Below the pieces are notes generated by a model that worked only from the letters and a program-made list of their open reading frames with translations, was not told the origin of the DNA and made no database searches. 64,000 nt of DNA from an uncultured Pelagibacteraceae bacterium (GTDB taxonomy: Bacteria; Pseudomonadota; Alphaproteobacteria; Pelagibacterales; Pelagibacteraceae): NCBI GenBank assembly GCA_902595285.1, contig CACJPL010000001.1:1-64000 (forward strand), in the 5' to 3' direction. The translations under genes and the position numbers were made by a program. Below, piece by piece: positions 13,360-24,371 of this stretch (within the stretch, counting starts at the first letter, position 1; every line of letters begins with the position of its first letter).

Positions 13360-13361
13360 GT

Positions 13362-13877
13362 TTATCTAATAAAAGAACCTTTTTCTCTAATTTTTTTTTG
13401 TAATTGTAGTATTCCATATAGTAATGCTTCTGCGGACGGTGGGCAGCCTGGCACATAGACATCTACAGGTACAATTCGATCACAACCTCTTACAACTGAA
13501 TAAGAATAATGATAGTAGCCACCACCATTGGCACAACTTCCCATAGAAATTACGTACCTAGGTTCTGGCATTTGATCATAAACTTTTCTAAGTGCTGGTG
13601 CCATTTTATTTGTTAAAGTACCAGCTACAATCATTACATCAGATTGTCTTGGCGAAGCTCTTGGTGCTGCACCAAATCTTTCAAGATCATATCTCGGCAT
13701 AGAAGTTTGCATCATTTCAACTGCACAACAAGCAAGACCAAATGTCATCCAATGCAATGATCCAGATCTTGACCAATTTATAAGATTATCTAGAGAAGTT
13801 GTTATGAAACCATTCTTACCAAAATCTTCCGCGAGTTGTTTGAACTCAGCCGGCACATTATCCATTCTATTAGTCAT
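13362..13877 (-). CDS. nuoB: NADH-quinone oxidoreductase subunit B
   Basis: 171 aa, [45 protein letters not shown]. Confidence 0.97.
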   Translation of the reverse strand: MTNRMDNVPAEFKQLAEDFGKNGFITTSLDNLINWSRSGSLHWMTFGLACCAVEMMQTSMPRYDLERFGAAPRASPRQSDVMIVAGTLTNKMAPALRKVYDQMPEPRYVISMGSCANGGGYYHYSYSVVRGCDRIVPVDVYVPGCPPSAEALLYGILQLQKKIREKGSFIR

Positions 13878-13890
13878 TATAATTAATATT

Positions 13891-14259
13891 TTATTCCCAA
13901 TCTAAAGCGCCTTTTTTCCATTCATAAATAAACCCTATAGTAAGAATGAATAAAAAAATCATCATTGATGAAAAACCAAGTAATCCGATATTGCCTAGTG
14001 ATATTGCCCAAGGAAACAAGAAGGCTATTTCCAGATCAAATATTATAAACAATATTGCAACTAAATAAAATCTAACATCAAACTCAAGCCTAGAATCTTC
14101 AAATGGTTCAAATCCACATTCATAAGCTGATAGTTTTTCTGGATCAGGTTTTTTTGGCGATAGAACAAAATTAATTACCACGAAAGCACAACTCAACCCT
14201 AAGGCTATAATTAAAAAAATTATAATTGGTAAGTAATCTCTTAGAAAATCAAATAACAT
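13891..14259 (-). CDS. nuoA: NADH-quinone oxidoreductase subunit A
   Basis: 122 aa, [14 protein letters not shown]; first gene of operon. Confidence 0.96.
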   Translation of the reverse strand: MLFDFLRDYLPIIIFLIIALGLSCAFVVINFVLSPKKPDPEKLSAYECGFEPFEDSRLEFDVRFYLVAILFIIFDLEIAFLFPWAISLGNIGLLGFSSMMIFLFILTIGFIYEWKKGALDWE

Positions 14260-14417
14260 GAAAGTCTATATATCAGTTTTTATTTTATGTTGAAGCGTTG
14301 ATACGTCACATTTTTAATAAAAAAAAAGACAACAAAATCAATTACTTATGATGGGTATTCCAAAAAACTTAACAATTTCAATGGTTTAAAGATTTGGTTG
14401 GGAAGTTAACTAAAAAG

Positions 14418-14494
14418 TGGCGGGAGTGAAGGGACTCGAACCCTCGACCTATCGCGTGACAGGCGATCGCTCTAACCAACTGAGCTACACCCCC
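14418..14494 (-). tRNA. tRNA-Asp(GTC), copy 1
   Basis: Minus strand gggggtgtagctcagttggttagagcgatcgcctGTCacgcgataggtcgagggttcgagtcccttcactcccgCCA; cloverleaf by eye, CCA encoded. Confidence 0.97.
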
Positions 14495-14661
14495 ACTTAA
14501 GTAGTTTTATGAGCATATAAGAATACTATCCTCCAAGCTCTTAATAAAAAACTATATAATCCTTTAAAATAGCTAGATCAATAATCAAAAAGCATTGTGT
14601 TTTATATCTTTTAGTAGGCCAACGTCAAGTTTATTAATAATTGAATAAAAAAAAGATATTT

Positions 14662-14738
14662 TGGCGGGAGTGAAGGGACTCGAACCCTCGACCTATCGCG
14701 TGACAGGCGATCGCTCTAACCAACTGAGCTACACCCCC
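14662..14738 (-). tRNA. tRNA-Asp(GTC), copy 2
   Basis: 77-nt sequence identical to copy 1. Confidence 0.97.
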
Positions 14739-14926
14739 ATTTTGTATGTTTTAAAGTATATATCAATGAAATAAAACAAACTATATAAAAATTGCATTAT
14801 AATCATCTTATTTCGGCAATTTTAAAATAAAAATACTTTCATATTTATTAATAGCGTTTAAGTAAATTAAGATTAAAATTTAAGTTTAAGATTTAAATTA
14901 GTTCGATTTATATAAATTAATGAAAT

Positions 14927-15928
14927 TTGAAAGTGTCAAAAAAAAATAAACAAAAACCAAAAATTTCAATATTAACGACTAGTTGGAATCGTGAAAAATA
15001 TTTAAAAAAGCTTGCTATGTCGTTAAAAAAACAATCTTTTAAAAACTTTGAATGGATAATATCAAATGATGGTTCTGAAGATAATACACACCAATTCATA
15101 AAAAATTTTTCTAAAAAAGTAAATTTCAAAATTATATACATAAATTCAAGCATAAGAATAGGTAAAGCAAAACTAATGAATTTAATGATGAAAAAAATAT
15201 CAGGAAAATATACAATTGAATGTGATTCTGACGATTACTTTCTTCCTAACTCCCTGAATTTTTTTTTCAAAACAATTAATAATAAAAAATATAAAAAAAT
15301 TAAAAATTTTGCTGGTGTTATTTCTCAAAATATTTCAACAGATGGAGTTAGTCAAACTTTTAAAAGAAAAATACCACAATATTATGAATTGGTTGAATGG
15401 AAAAATTTAGAAAAAAAAATTGATGGGGATGCCACAATTATGGCATTATCATCTAATTATCAAAATAGAAAATATATAGAGGTAGATTTTCTTATCAACG
15501 AAAGTTCTTTAATAAATAAAATTTTTAAAAATAAAAAATTTCTCTTAACCCCTAAAATTGTAAAAGTCATGGATAGAAAAGCAGAAAATAGCGTAAGTTT
15601 TGGAAATAAACTTCAATACACAAGGGCTTCTACATATTGTATTGCTATTAATGAAACTCATAAAAAATTTAATAAAAAAAATATATTTAAAAAAATTGAA
15701 ATTATTATTAATTACTGGCGCTATTCCTTGCATGGTGACGTAAGTTTAAAAAAATCAATCCAAATGTTTTCGTCAATTAGAAAAAATTACTTCTATTTAA
15801 TTCTTTATCCTTTTTCATTTATGTTATTTTTAAGAGATTATATGCTAAAGAAAGTTGAAAAGACACACATTCAATTTTATAAAAACATTAGAAAGGCAAA
15901 AATCAATACTTTTATATTTAACAAATAA
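14927..15928 (+). CDS. Family 2 glycosyltransferase
   Basis: N-terminal ISILTTSWNREKYLKKLAMSLKKQSFKNFEWIISNDGSEDNT plus CDSDDYF (GT-A DxD-like); TTG or GTG start; very Lys/Asn/Ile rich. Confidence 0.8.
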   Translation: MKVSKKNKQKPKISILTTSWNREKYLKKLAMSLKKQSFKNFEWIISNDGSEDNTHQFIKNFSKKVNFKIIYINSSIRIGKAKLMNLMMKKISGKYTIECDSDDYFLPNSLNFFFKTINNKKYKKIKNFAGVISQNISTDGVSQTFKRKIPQYYELVEWKNLEKKIDGDATIMALSSNYQNRKYIEVDFLINESSLINKIFKNKKFLLTPKIVKVMDRKAENSVSFGNKLQYTRASTYCIAINETHKKFNKKNIFKKIEIIINYWRYSLHGDVSLKKSIQMFSSIRKNYFYLILYPFSFMLFLRDYMLKKVEKTHIQFYKNIRKAKINTFIFNK

Positions 15929-16004
15929 TGGTGGGCAGTAAAGGACTCGAACCTTTGACCCCCTCGGTGTAAACGAGATGCTCTACCAACTGAGCTAACC
16001 GCCC
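15929..16004 (-). tRNA. tRNA-Val(TAC)
   Basis: Minus strand gggcggttagctcagttggtagagcatctcgttTACaccgagggggtcaaaggttcgagtcctttactgcccaCCA. Confidence 0.96.
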
Positions 16005-16056
16005 TAAATAATTAGGCTTCTTATTACATCAACACTTAAATAAAGTAAATTAATAA

Positions 16057-18435
16057 TTATTGAATACTGGCTTGAGATTTATCGTCTTTTTTTGCGATAT
16101 CTACTTCTACCCATTCAGTTGGTTTAAGCTCTTTAGTTAAAGCAATTTTTACAACTTGATCTGCATTCTCAACAGGTGTTATTTTTATATCATCAATGAT
16201 TTTCTTAGGCATATCAACAAGATCTTTTTCATTTTCTTTTGGAATTAAAACCTGTTTAATTCCAGCTCTATGAGCAGCCAATAATTTCTCTTTTAATCCA
16301 CCAATTGGAAGTACTTGACCAGTTAAAGTAACTTCACCAGTCATAGCTACATCTTTTCTAATTGGGATGTTTGTTATAGATGAAACAATTGATGTTACCA
16401 TTCCAATACCTGCAGACGGACCATCTTTAGGCGTAGCACCCTCTGGGACGTGAATATGAAAATCTTTTTTTTCAAATAAAGGAGGTATAATTCCATATTC
16501 CAAACACTTTGATCTTACAAAAGATTTTGCAGCTTTCACTGACTCTTGCATTACATCACCTAATTTACCTGTAATTTGCATTCTACCCTTACCCGGCATT
16601 GTAACAGTTTCTATCTTTAAAATTTCTCCCCCATACTCAGTCCAGGCTAACCCTGTTACTATTCCAACTCTATTCACTGACTCGAGTTCACCAAATTTGA
16701 ATTTAGGTACGCCTAAAAAATCAGATAAATTTTTATTATCAATTAAGACTTCTTGTTCTTCTCCAGCTACAATTTTTTTAACGACTTTTCTGGCAAGTTT
16801 AGAAATCTCTCTTTCAAGATTACGAACTCCAGACTCTTTAGTGTAACCTCTTATAACTTCTTTAATTATATCATCATCCAACTTCATTTCTTTTTCCTTA
16901 ACACCATTATCCTTAATTTGTTTTGGTAATAAGAATTTGTTAGCAATACTTATTTTTTCATCTTCAGTGTAGCCTGCTAATCTAATCACCTCCATTCTAT
17001 CTAGTAAAGGTGGTAAAATGTTTAAAGTATTAGCTGTTGTTACGAACATTACGTCAGATAGATCGTAATCAACTTCTAAGTAGTGATCATTAAAAGTTGT
17101 ATTTTGCTCTGGATCTAAAGCCTCTAACAAAGCTGAAGACGGGTCCCCTCTATAATCATTTCCAATTTTATCAATTTCATCTAATAAAATTAATGGGTTT
17201 TTTGTTCCAGCTTTTTTCATCATTTGAATTATTTTTCCTGGTAAAGATCCAATGTAAGTTCTTCTATGCCCCCTTATTTCTGCTTCATCACGCATACCAC
17301 CAACAGACATTCTTACAAATTCTCTATTTGTTGCCTTCGCTATTGACTTGCCTAAAGAAGTTTTTCCTACACCTGGAGGTCCTACCAAACATAAGATTGG
17401 TCCCTTAATCTTTTCCATTCTTTTTTGTACAGCCAAAAATTCAATTATTCGCTCTTTAACTTTTTCTAATCCAAAATGATCTTTATCAAGAATATTCAAA
17501 GCTTTTGTTAAATCTATATCTACCTCACTTTTTTTATGCCATGGTAGTTCCGTCATCCAATCTAAGTAATTTCTTACAACTGTAGCTTCAGCAGACATTG
17601 GGCTCATGTTTTTTAGTTTTTTTAACTCTTGTAGACATTTTTTTTCAACTTCTTTAGGCATTTTAGCTTTTGTAATTGCCTTATTTAAACTGGTGGTTTC
17701 ATCTTTACCATCTTCAATTTCACCAAGCTCTTTTTGAATTGCCTTTAATTGCTCATTTAAATAATATTCTCTTTGAGTTTTTTCCATTTGAGTTTTTACT
17801 CTGCCTCTAATTCTTTTTTCAACACCGATTATACTTGTTTCATTTTCCATTATTTTAATAATAGCGTTTAATCTTTTCTTAACATCTACAGTTTCAAAAA
17901 TTTGTTGTTTTTCTGAGATAGTAGCTGTTATATGTGATGCTATATTGTCTGCAATCTGTGAAGGATCTTTTAACTGCTTAATTGAATTGATTGTTTCATT
18001 AGAAATTTTTTTATTTATCGAAGTTAATTTCTCTAATCTTCTTAGTGCGGTTGAGGCTAAAGGAAATAAATCTTCGTCTTCAGCTAAAACATCATGATAG
18101 TGGGTATAATCACATATAATAAATTTTTCATTATCCTTAAAATCTAAAATTTTAACTCTTTTAATTCCTTCAACCAGCACTTTAACAGTTCCATCTGGTA
18201 ATTTTAGAAGCTGTAAAATACTTCCTTCACAGCCATACATAAAAACATCTGTTTTTTTCGGATCGTCTATTTCAGAATTTTTTTGGGTTACCAATATAAT
18301 TTTCTTATCTTTCTTCATTACTTCGTTAAGAGCTGAGATTGATTTATCTCTCCCAACAAATAATGGAATAACCATACTTGGAAAGACCACAATGTCTCTA
18401 AGTGGTAATAATGGCAGTGTTATTTTGACATCCAT
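16057..18435 (-). CDS. lon: ATP-dependent protease La (Lon)
   Basis: 792 aa, Walker A GPPGVGKTSLGKSIA, catalytic PKDGPSAGIGM. Confidence 0.98.
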   Translation of the reverse strand: MDVKITLPLLPLRDIVVFPSMVIPLFVGRDKSISALNEVMKKDKKIILVTQKNSEIDDPKKTDVFMYGCEGSILQLLKLPDGTVKVLVEGIKRVKILDFKDNEKFIICDYTHYHDVLAEDEDLFPLASTALRRLEKLTSINKKISNETINSIKQLKDPSQIADNIASHITATISEKQQIFETVDVKKRLNAIIKIMENETSIIGVEKRIRGRVKTQMEKTQREYYLNEQLKAIQKELGEIEDGKDETTSLNKAITKAKMPKEVEKKCLQELKKLKNMSPMSAEATVVRNYLDWMTELPWHKKSEVDIDLTKALNILDKDHFGLEKVKERIIEFLAVQKRMEKIKGPILCLVGPPGVGKTSLGKSIAKATNREFVRMSVGGMRDEAEIRGHRRTYIGSLPGKIIQMMKKAGTKNPLILLDEIDKIGNDYRGDPSSALLEALDPEQNTTFNDHYLEVDYDLSDVMFVTTANTLNILPPLLDRMEVIRLAGYTEDEKISIANKFLLPKQIKDNGVKEKEMKLDDDIIKEVIRGYTKESGVRNLEREISKLARKVVKKIVAGEEQEVLIDNKNLSDFLGVPKFKFGELESVNRVGIVTGLAWTEYGGEILKIETVTMPGKGRMQITGKLGDVMQESVKAAKSFVRSKCLEYGIIPPLFEKKDFHIHVPEGATPKDGPSAGIGMVTSIVSSITNIPIRKDVAMTGEVTLTGQVLPIGGLKEKLLAAHRAGIKQVLIPKENEKDLVDMPKKIIDDIKITPVENADQVVKIALTKELKPTEWVEVDIAKKDDKSQASIQ

Positions 18436-18495
18436 GAGGATAATATGGATATTATATTTTATAATGCAATAGGTTTTTACTACTTATTAAGGTTA

Positions 18496-19767
18496 TTACG
18501 CCGCTGATGTTTTATTCGATTTAGATTTACTGTCACCTTTTGTATGTACTAAAATTGGCTGAGATAGTCCTTTAGCTGCACTAGCATCTACAATAACTTC
18601 CTCTACATTATTATCTTGGCTTGGTAAATCATACATTGTTTTCAATAGAATATTTTCTAAAATAGATCTTAAGCCCCTTGCGCCTGTTTTCTTGCTAATG
18701 GCTTTTTGTGCTATTTCTTTTAAGGCATTTTCTCTGAAAGTTAATTTTGCTCCATCTAACTTAAAAAGCTCTTGATATTGTTTTGTTAAAGAATTTTTTG
18801 GCTCTTGGAGTATTTTAATTAATGATTTCTCATCTAGATCCTCAAGCGTTGCAATCATCGGCAATCTACCAATGAATTCTGGAATCAAGCCAAATTTTAA
18901 TAAATCTTCAGGCTCTAGTCCTTTCATCCATTCACCTGTTTTTTTGTCTTGTGTATTTTTAACATCTGCTCCAAAACCTATCGAAGTTCCTTTGTCTCTT
19001 TGAGAAATAATTTTGTCAAGTCCAGCAAATGCACCTCCACAAATAAACAATATGTTAGTAGTATCTACTTGCAAGAACTCTTGCTGTGGATGTTTTCTAC
19101 CTCCTTGAGGTGGAACACTTGCAACAGTTCCTTCCATAATTTTTAGAAGAGCTTGCTGCACTCCCTCACCAGATACATCTCTTGTTATTGAGGGATTTTC
19201 AGATTTTCTACTGATCTTATCTACTTCGTCTATATATACAATTCCTCTTTGTGCTTTTTCGACGTTATAATCTGAAGCTTGTAATAATTTTAAAATAATA
19301 TTTTCAACGTCTTCACCAACATAACCTGCTTCAGTTAAAGTAGTTGCGTCTGCCATTGTAAATGGAACATCTAAAATTCTAGCTAGAGTTTGAGCAAGTA
19401 GTGTTTTTCCACAACCTGTGGGACCCACTAAAAGTATATTAGATTTTGACAACTCAACATTTTTACTTGTTTTGCTTTCGTAATTTAATCTTTTGTAATG
19501 ATTGTGGACAGCTACAGATAATACTTTCTTAGCATGAGCTTGACCAATTACATAGTCATCTAAGACTGAACAAATCTCCTTTGGAGATGGAAGACCATCT
19601 TGATGTTTTACAAAAGTATCTTTGCTTTCTTCTTTTATGATGTCCATACATAGCTCAACACATTCATCACAGATGAAAACAGTTGGGCCAGCAATCAACT
19701 TCCTTACTTCATGTTGGCTCTTGCCACAGAAAGAACAGTAAAGAATATTTTTATTATTTGTTGTCAT
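18496..19767 (-). CDS. clpX: ATP-dependent Clp protease ATP-binding subunit ClpX
   Basis: 423 aa, zinc-binding domain CSFCGKSQ...[23 protein letters not shown]. Confidence 0.98.
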   Translation of the reverse strand: MTTNNKNILYCSFCGKSQHEVRKLIAGPTVFICDECVELCMDIIKEESKDTFVKHQDGLPSPKEICSVLDDYVIGQAHAKKVLSVAVHNHYKRLNYESKTSKNVELSKSNILLVGPTGCGKTLLAQTLARILDVPFTMADATTLTEAGYVGEDVENIILKLLQASDYNVEKAQRGIVYIDEVDKISRKSENPSITRDVSGEGVQQALLKIMEGTVASVPPQGGRKHPQQEFLQVDTTNILFICGGAFAGLDKIISQRDKGTSIGFGADVKNTQDKKTGEWMKGLEPEDLLKFGLIPEFIGRLPMIATLEDLDEKSLIKILQEPKNSLTKQYQELFKLDGAKLTFRENALKEIAQKAISKKTGARGLRSILENILLKTMYDLPSQDNNVEEVIVDASAAKGLSQPILVHTKGDSKSKSNKTSAA

Positions 19768-19859
19768 TTTAATTTTTATAACGAATCAATTTAATTACTC
19801 TATTATATAAGACTCACACTAATCAAGTTTCGAATAATGATGACTCAATATATTGTGTA

Positions 19860-20471
19860 TTAAGATCTTTTTTCTACTACTTCGTCAATAAGACCAAAAG
19901 ATTGTGCGACATCTGCTGTCATAAAATTATCTCTTTCAAGAGCAGATTTTATTTCATCAACACTTTTTCCGGTGTGTTTAGAATAAATTTCATTAAGCCT
20001 TTTCTTCAAAGACAAAACTTCGTTTGCGTGGATCTCAATATCAGTTGCCTGACCTTGAAAACCTGCGGATGGTTGGTGAACCATTATTCTTGAATTTGGT
20101 AACGAAAATCTTTTTCCTTTAGTGCCTGCAGCAAGTAAAAACGAACCCATTGAAGCTGCTTGACCAATGCATAAAGTAGAAATATCTGGCTTAACATATT
20201 GCATAGTGTCATAAATACCAAGACCAGCTGTAACCAAACCTCCTGGGCTATTAATATATAAATAAATTTCTTTTTTTGGATCCTCAGCTTCTAAAAATAA
20301 TAATTGAGCAGTAACTAATGATGCAACGTTATCATTAATTTGACCTGTTAAAAAAATAATTCTCTCTTTTAGTAATCTAGAATAAATATCATAAGCTCTT
20401 TCACCTTTGCTAGATTGCTCAACAACCATTGGTACAAGATTGCTCATATGTTCTGATAATTTTGTTGTCAT
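19860..20471 (-). CDS. clpP: ATP-dependent Clp protease proteolytic subunit
   Basis: 203 aa, [24 protein letters not shown]. Confidence 0.98.
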   Translation of the reverse strand: MTTKLSEHMSNLVPMVVEQSSKGERAYDIYSRLLKERIIFLTGQINDNVASLVTAQLLFLEAEDPKKEIYLYINSPGGLVTAGLGIYDTMQYVKPDISTLCIGQAASMGSFLLAAGTKGKRFSLPNSRIMVHQPSAGFQGQATDIEIHANEVLSLKKRLNEIYSKHTGKSVDEIKSALERDNFMTADVAQSFGLIDEVVEKRS

Positions 20472-20503
20472 AAGTTGATTCGTTCTACTTATACAACTTG
20501 AGA

Positions 20504-21946
20504 TTACTTTTTGCTAACTTTTTTTGCTTTTTTAGCTGCTGGCTTTGATTTTGCCTTTTTAGTTGCAGGTTTTTTTTCTTTCGCAGATGTTGTGGAAGAT
20601 TTTTTCTTAGTTTCTTTTTTTTCTTTACCATGGTTATGGTCATGATCATGGTCGTGTTTATGAGCTTCTTTTAAAATCTTTTCAGCCTCTTCTTTTGAAA
20701 TTTCTTTTTTATTTGCTTTACCTTTTTCTTTAATTAAATTTAAAATTTTTTCTTCATATACGGTTCCTCTTAAACTCGCTAATGCAGATGGATTTTTTTG
20801 ATAAAAATCCATAACCATTTTTTCTTGACCCGGCATCATTCTTAGTTGTTTTTGCACTTCTGCTTGAACTTCTTGTTCTGTTACTTTAATTTGATTTTTT
20901 TCACCAAACTCGTTTAGAATTAATCCAGTTTTAATTCTTGTTTTCGCTTTTTCTTCAAAATCTTTTTTATTTTTCTTAGTTTCTTCCTCAGACATACCTT
21001 GTGAAAGAACTTTAACTTCTTCCTCAATTAAGTTTTCTGGAACTTCATCTATTTTAATTTTTTCTATTTCTTTTAAAATTTGGTTTTTAGATAATTGATC
21101 TAGAGAATTTTTATATTCATCATTAATTTGTTTTGAAATTAATGTTTTTAAATCTTTTAAATCTTTTGCTCCTAAATTTTTTGCAAAATCATCATCAATT
21201 TTTACTTCTTCAGATTGCTTAACACTTAAAATTTTACAATTAAATTTAGCTTTTTTGTTTACTAATTCTTTTTCTGGGAAATTTTCTGGCAAAGTTGCTT
21301 CTACAACTTTTTCATCATCTTTCTTAACTCCGATTAATTGCTCATCAAAGCCTTTTAAAAATAAATCTTTACCTAAAGTTAATTGAGTATTTTTTCCTTC
21401 ACTTCCTTTAAAATCCTTACCATGAACTGTTGCTTTGTAATCTAAAGAAACTAAATCACCTTTTTTGGCTTTTGTATCAGGACTTACTTCCTTAAAATTT
21501 GGTTGGTTTTTTGCTATTTCTTTTATTCTTTTATCAGTTTCACTCTCATCAATTTTAACGGTGTATTCGTCAAATTTAATATTTTCTAAAGATTTAATTT
21601 CTACTTTTGGTAGCTCTGTTACTGATAAAACATATTCTAAATCTTTGTCTTCACCGTAAGTCTTTAAATCAAGTTTTGGTTGACCAGCTGGTTTTATCTT
21701 TTTTTCCTCTAATGCTTTAGTTGATGTTTCTTTTAAAACTTTATCTAAGACCTCTCCAAAAACTGCTTTACCAAATTGTCTTTTTAAAATTTCTTTTGGA
21801 ACTTTACCTGGTCTAAATCCTTTAAGGTTTACACTACCTTTAATCTCTTCATATTTTTCATCCATGTAAGAGTTCATTGTCTCTTTATCGATAAAAATTT
21901 TAAGATCTTTATTTAAACCTTTTTTATTTTCTACTGTAATTTTCAT
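20504..21946 (-). CDS. tig: Trigger factor with extended His-rich and Lys/Ala-rich C-terminal tail
   Basis: 480 aa, [26 protein letters not shown]; upstream of clpP-clpX-lon; tail [21 protein letters not shown]... Confidence 0.95.
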   Translation of the reverse strand: MKITVENKKGLNKDLKIFIDKETMNSYMDEKYEEIKGSVNLKGFRPGKVPKEILKRQFGKAVFGEVLDKVLKETSTKALEEKKIKPAGQPKLDLKTYGEDKDLEYVLSVTELPKVEIKSLENIKFDEYTVKIDESETDKRIKEIAKNQPNFKEVSPDTKAKKGDLVSLDYKATVHGKDFKGSEGKNTQLTLGKDLFLKGFDEQLIGVKKDDEKVVEATLPENFPEKELVNKKAKFNCKILSVKQSEEVKIDDDFAKNLGAKDLKDLKTLISKQINDEYKNSLDQLSKNQILKEIEKIKIDEVPENLIEEEVKVLSQGMSEEETKKNKKDFEEKAKTRIKTGLILNEFGEKNQIKVTEQEVQAEVQKQLRMMPGQEKMVMDFYQKNPSALASLRGTVYEEKILNLIKEKGKANKKEISKEEAEKILKEAHKHDHDHDHNHGKEKKETKKKSSTTSAKEKKPATKKAKSKPAAKKAKKVSKK

Positions 21947-21956
21947 AATATCTTAA

Positions 21957-22041
21957 TGGTAGGGCGAAAAGGACTCGAACCTTCACATGTTGCCATATTG
22001 GTTCCTAAGACCAACGCGTCTACCAATTCCGCCATCGCCCC
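21957..22041 (-). tRNA. tRNA-Leu(TAG)
   Basis: Minus strand ggggcgatggcggaattggtagacgcgttggtctTAGgaaccaatatggcaacatgtgaaggttcgagtccttttcgccctaCCA; long variable arm. Confidence 0.95.
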
Positions 22042-22142
22042 ACAAATTACGAGGTTTTATATATTATTGAAACTATTTGTCCAATGACAATTGTTAAAAA
22101 ATTATCTATTTATCTAATAAAATTTATATTAATTTATAAAAA

Positions 22143-22394
22143 ATGATTATTTCACCTTGTATAAGTATTTGTAAAACTGATCCAACAACAGGCTATTGTT
22201 ATGGTTGCGGAAGAAGTAATGATGAAAAACGACTTTGGAAGCTTGAAGAAACAACTGATGATTGGAAAAAAGAAAATATAATTCAAATTGAAAAAAGGCT
22301 GACTGGTTGGCAACTTGAAAGTTTTAAAGAATCGTACTCTTATAAAATCAAGAATGGCATGTCTCTTTTCAAAAAAAACTTAATCAAAGAGTAA
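22143..22394 (+). CDS. DUF1289-type small Cys-rich protein
   Basis: 83 aa, SPCISICKTDPTTGYCYGCGRSNDE pattern. Confidence 0.8.
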   Translation: MIISPCISICKTDPTTGYCYGCGRSNDEKRLWKLEETTDDWKKENIIQIEKRLTGWQLESFKESYSYKIKNGMSLFKKNLIKE

Positions 22395-22402
22395 TATAAA
22401 AT

Positions 22403-22576
22403 ATGAGCAAAGTTAAAATTGTAAGTATTATCTACGCTATAGGTATAATTATTGGTGCTTTATTCTTTGATGTTTGGGGAGCAGATACCACCCCTTTTAA
22501 AACATTGTCTGTATTTGCATGGACTGTAATATTTATTATAGCTTTATTTTTTGTAGATAAAAATGAGAGAAAATAA
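22403..22576 (+). CDS. Small two-TM membrane protein (57 aa)
   Basis: Read from sequence, not in ORF track: MSKVKIVSIIYAIGIIIGALFFDVWGADTTPFKTLSVFAWTVIFIIALFFVDKNERK*. Confidence 0.6.
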   Translation: MSKVKIVSIIYAIGIIIGALFFDVWGADTTPFKTLSVFAWTVIFIIALFFVDKNERK

Positions 22577-22985
22577 GTTTTTAATATTTTTTTTATCATT
22601 TTTTTTTATATCCTTAAATTCATATTCTGAAATTATTGTATTAAGTAAATGTGATCATAAAGAAGATAGTTTTTTAAAAAATGAATATATTTTAAATCTT
22701 AATGAATTAATTATGACAAGAAATTATGTTTATACCGAAAAAACATACCAAAAATATAGAATTACAGATTTAAGCGTAAAAAAATCTAATTCATACGTTA
22801 GAAATATTTATGAGGAAAATGGAAAAATACTAACTTTAAAACATGGTTACCCTCAATTCTATACACAAATTTTATTTGAAAAAAATAAACCGAATATATT
22901 TATGAAAGCAGTATTAAATGGTATTGAAAGTTTGTCAAAAATATCTAATTGTAAAAGGGTAGAGAAATTTGATCAAAGAAGTTAA
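22563..22985 (+). CDS. Hypothetical secreted protein
   Basis: 140 aa, N-terminal signal-like hydrophobic segment; overlaps upstream small ORF by 14 nt. Confidence 0.55.
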   Translation: MRENKFLIFFLSFFFISLNSYSEIIVLSKCDHKEDSFLKNEYILNLNELIMTRNYVYTEKTYQKYRITDLSVKKSNSYVRNIYEENGKILTLKHGYPQFYTQILFEKNKPNIFMKAVLNGIESLSKISNCKRVEKFDQRS

Positions 22986-23119
22986 TTTTTATTTTTTTTT
23001 TCTTGTTTATTTTTTAAAAGTAATTTCTTTTTAATTTCAAATTTACTATTTGTAATATTTGATCTGTGCTTTGCGTATGCTTGTTTTTGTGCTTGTCTCA
23101 TTGCTCTTTTAGATGACAT
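22982..23119 (-). CDS. Small Lys/Arg/Gln-rich protein (45 aa)
   Basis: Read from sequence: MSSKRAMRQAQKQAYAKHRSNITNSKFEIKKKLLLKNKQEKKNKN*. Confidence 0.45.
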   Translation of the reverse strand: MSSKRAMRQAQKQAYAKHRSNITNSKFEIKKKLLLKNKQEKKNKN

Positions 23120-23130
23120 AATAATTTAGT

Positions 23131-23688
23131 TTAATATTCAATTTCTACAGTATCAATAACTTTTAAACTTTTATCCGATACAACAATCTCTCCTGATGAT
23201 GGTGCATAATTTAAAATCTCAGAAATCACTACATAATGTGTAACAAAAACTAAATTTTTATCTTTATCCCAAGTACTAATAAAATTATCAAAATCAATAA
23301 TTTGCTTTTTTCTATTATTAGCAAATTTTGCACTAAAAAAAGAATTTAGAAAATTTTTAGTTTCGTATTTTTTAAAAGCAATAGATGCTGTTTCTTTACA
23401 TCGACACCATTCACTAGAGTAAACTTTTTCAATTAATATTTTATTTTCCTCAAAAAAATCACCAATTTTTTGTGATTGAACTCTACCACTATCACTTAAA
23501 TTTCTTTGAGTTTTACAATCTTTAATATTAAAATTATCTGGATCACCACCACCAGGAGCATAAGCATGTCTTATGAAAATTAATTTTCCACCCTTTTGCA
23601 ATTCACTTATTAAAGTTTTTTTTGAATCTGCTTTAACTGCGGGATTAATGCATATAAATATTATGACTAAATAATTTAAAATTTTCAT
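23131..23688 (-). CDS. Histidine phosphatase family protein, exported
   Basis: KLIFIRHAYAPGGGDPDNF (RHA motif), SSEWCRCKETA, FVTHYVV; N-terminal signal. Confidence 0.8.
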   Translation of the reverse strand: MKILNYLVIIFICINPAVKADSKKTLISELQKGGKLIFIRHAYAPGGGDPDNFNIKDCKTQRNLSDSGRVQSQKIGDFFEENKILIEKVYSSEWCRCKETASIAFKKYETKNFLNSFFSAKFANNRKKQIIDFDNFISTWDKDKNLVFVTHYVVISEILNYAPSSGEIVVSDKSLKVIDTVEIEY

Positions 23689-23690
23689 TT

Positions 23691-24371
23691 ATGAATATTA
23701 AAATAGATAGTTTAAATAAAACAATTCTTAAATGTAAAAAATGTCCAAGGCTTGTTAATTTTGTAAAAAAAATTTCAACAGAAAAAAGGAAACAAAATAT
23801 TAATGAAACTTACTGGGGAAAACCAGTTACAGGTTTTGGTAAAATTGATGCAAAAATCTTAATAATTGGATTGGCTCCAGCAGCACATGGGGGCACACGA
23901 ACAGGAAGAGCTTTCACAGGTGATAAATCTGGAGACTTTTTATTTAAATGTTTGTTTAAAGCTAAAATTTCAAACCAACCAAATTCAGAAAATCTAAATG
24001 ATGGTCTTAAATTAGAATCAACATATATAACTAATATTTTAAAATGTGTTCCTCCAGGTGACAAACCTAAAATAGAAGAGCTTAATAATTGTTCAAAATT
24101 CTTTGATAGCGAAATTTATAATTTAAAAAAATTAAAAACTATTATTGCATTAGGAAAAGTGGCATTTGATAATTGTGTGAAATTTTATAAAAAAAAATAC
24201 AATTTAAAAGAAAAGATAAAATTTATTCACGGAAAATCATATTTACTACCAGGAAATATAAAACTAATTGCCTGTTATCACCCTAGCCCTAGAAATGTAA
24301 ATACAAATCTAATATCTGAAAGAATGATTGTAGATTTATTTAAAAAAGTTAGAAAAATATCTATAAACTAG
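23691..24371 (+). CDS. Uracil-DNA glycosylase, family 4/5 (UDGb-like)
   Basis: CPRLVNF, GLAPAAHGGTRTGRAFTGD, NILKCVPPGDKP, CYHPSPRN motifs. Confidence 0.85.
   Translation: MNIKIDSLNKTILKCKKCPRLVNFVKKISTEKRKQNINETYWGKPVTGFGKIDAKILIIGLAPAAHGGTRTGRAFTGDKSGDFLFKCLFKAKISNQPNSENLNDGLKLESTYITNILKCVPPGDKPKIEELNNCSKFFDSEIYNLKKLKTIIALGKVAFDNCVKFYKKKYNLKEKIKFIHGKSYLLPGNIKLIACYHPSPRNVNTNLISERMIVDLFKKVRKISIN

Noticed and set aside
14418-14738. Tandem tRNAs as evidence of a prophage or integrative element
   Set aside because: No integrase, att-like partial tRNA repeats or phage genes nearby.
17097-17408. Antisense ORFs within lon, clpX, clpP, tig and other genes (e.g. 18949-19146, 19902-20093, 21465-21659, 40446-40730, 49606-49860)
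   Set aside because: Fully overlapped by high-confidence genes on the other strand; no start-site or domain support.
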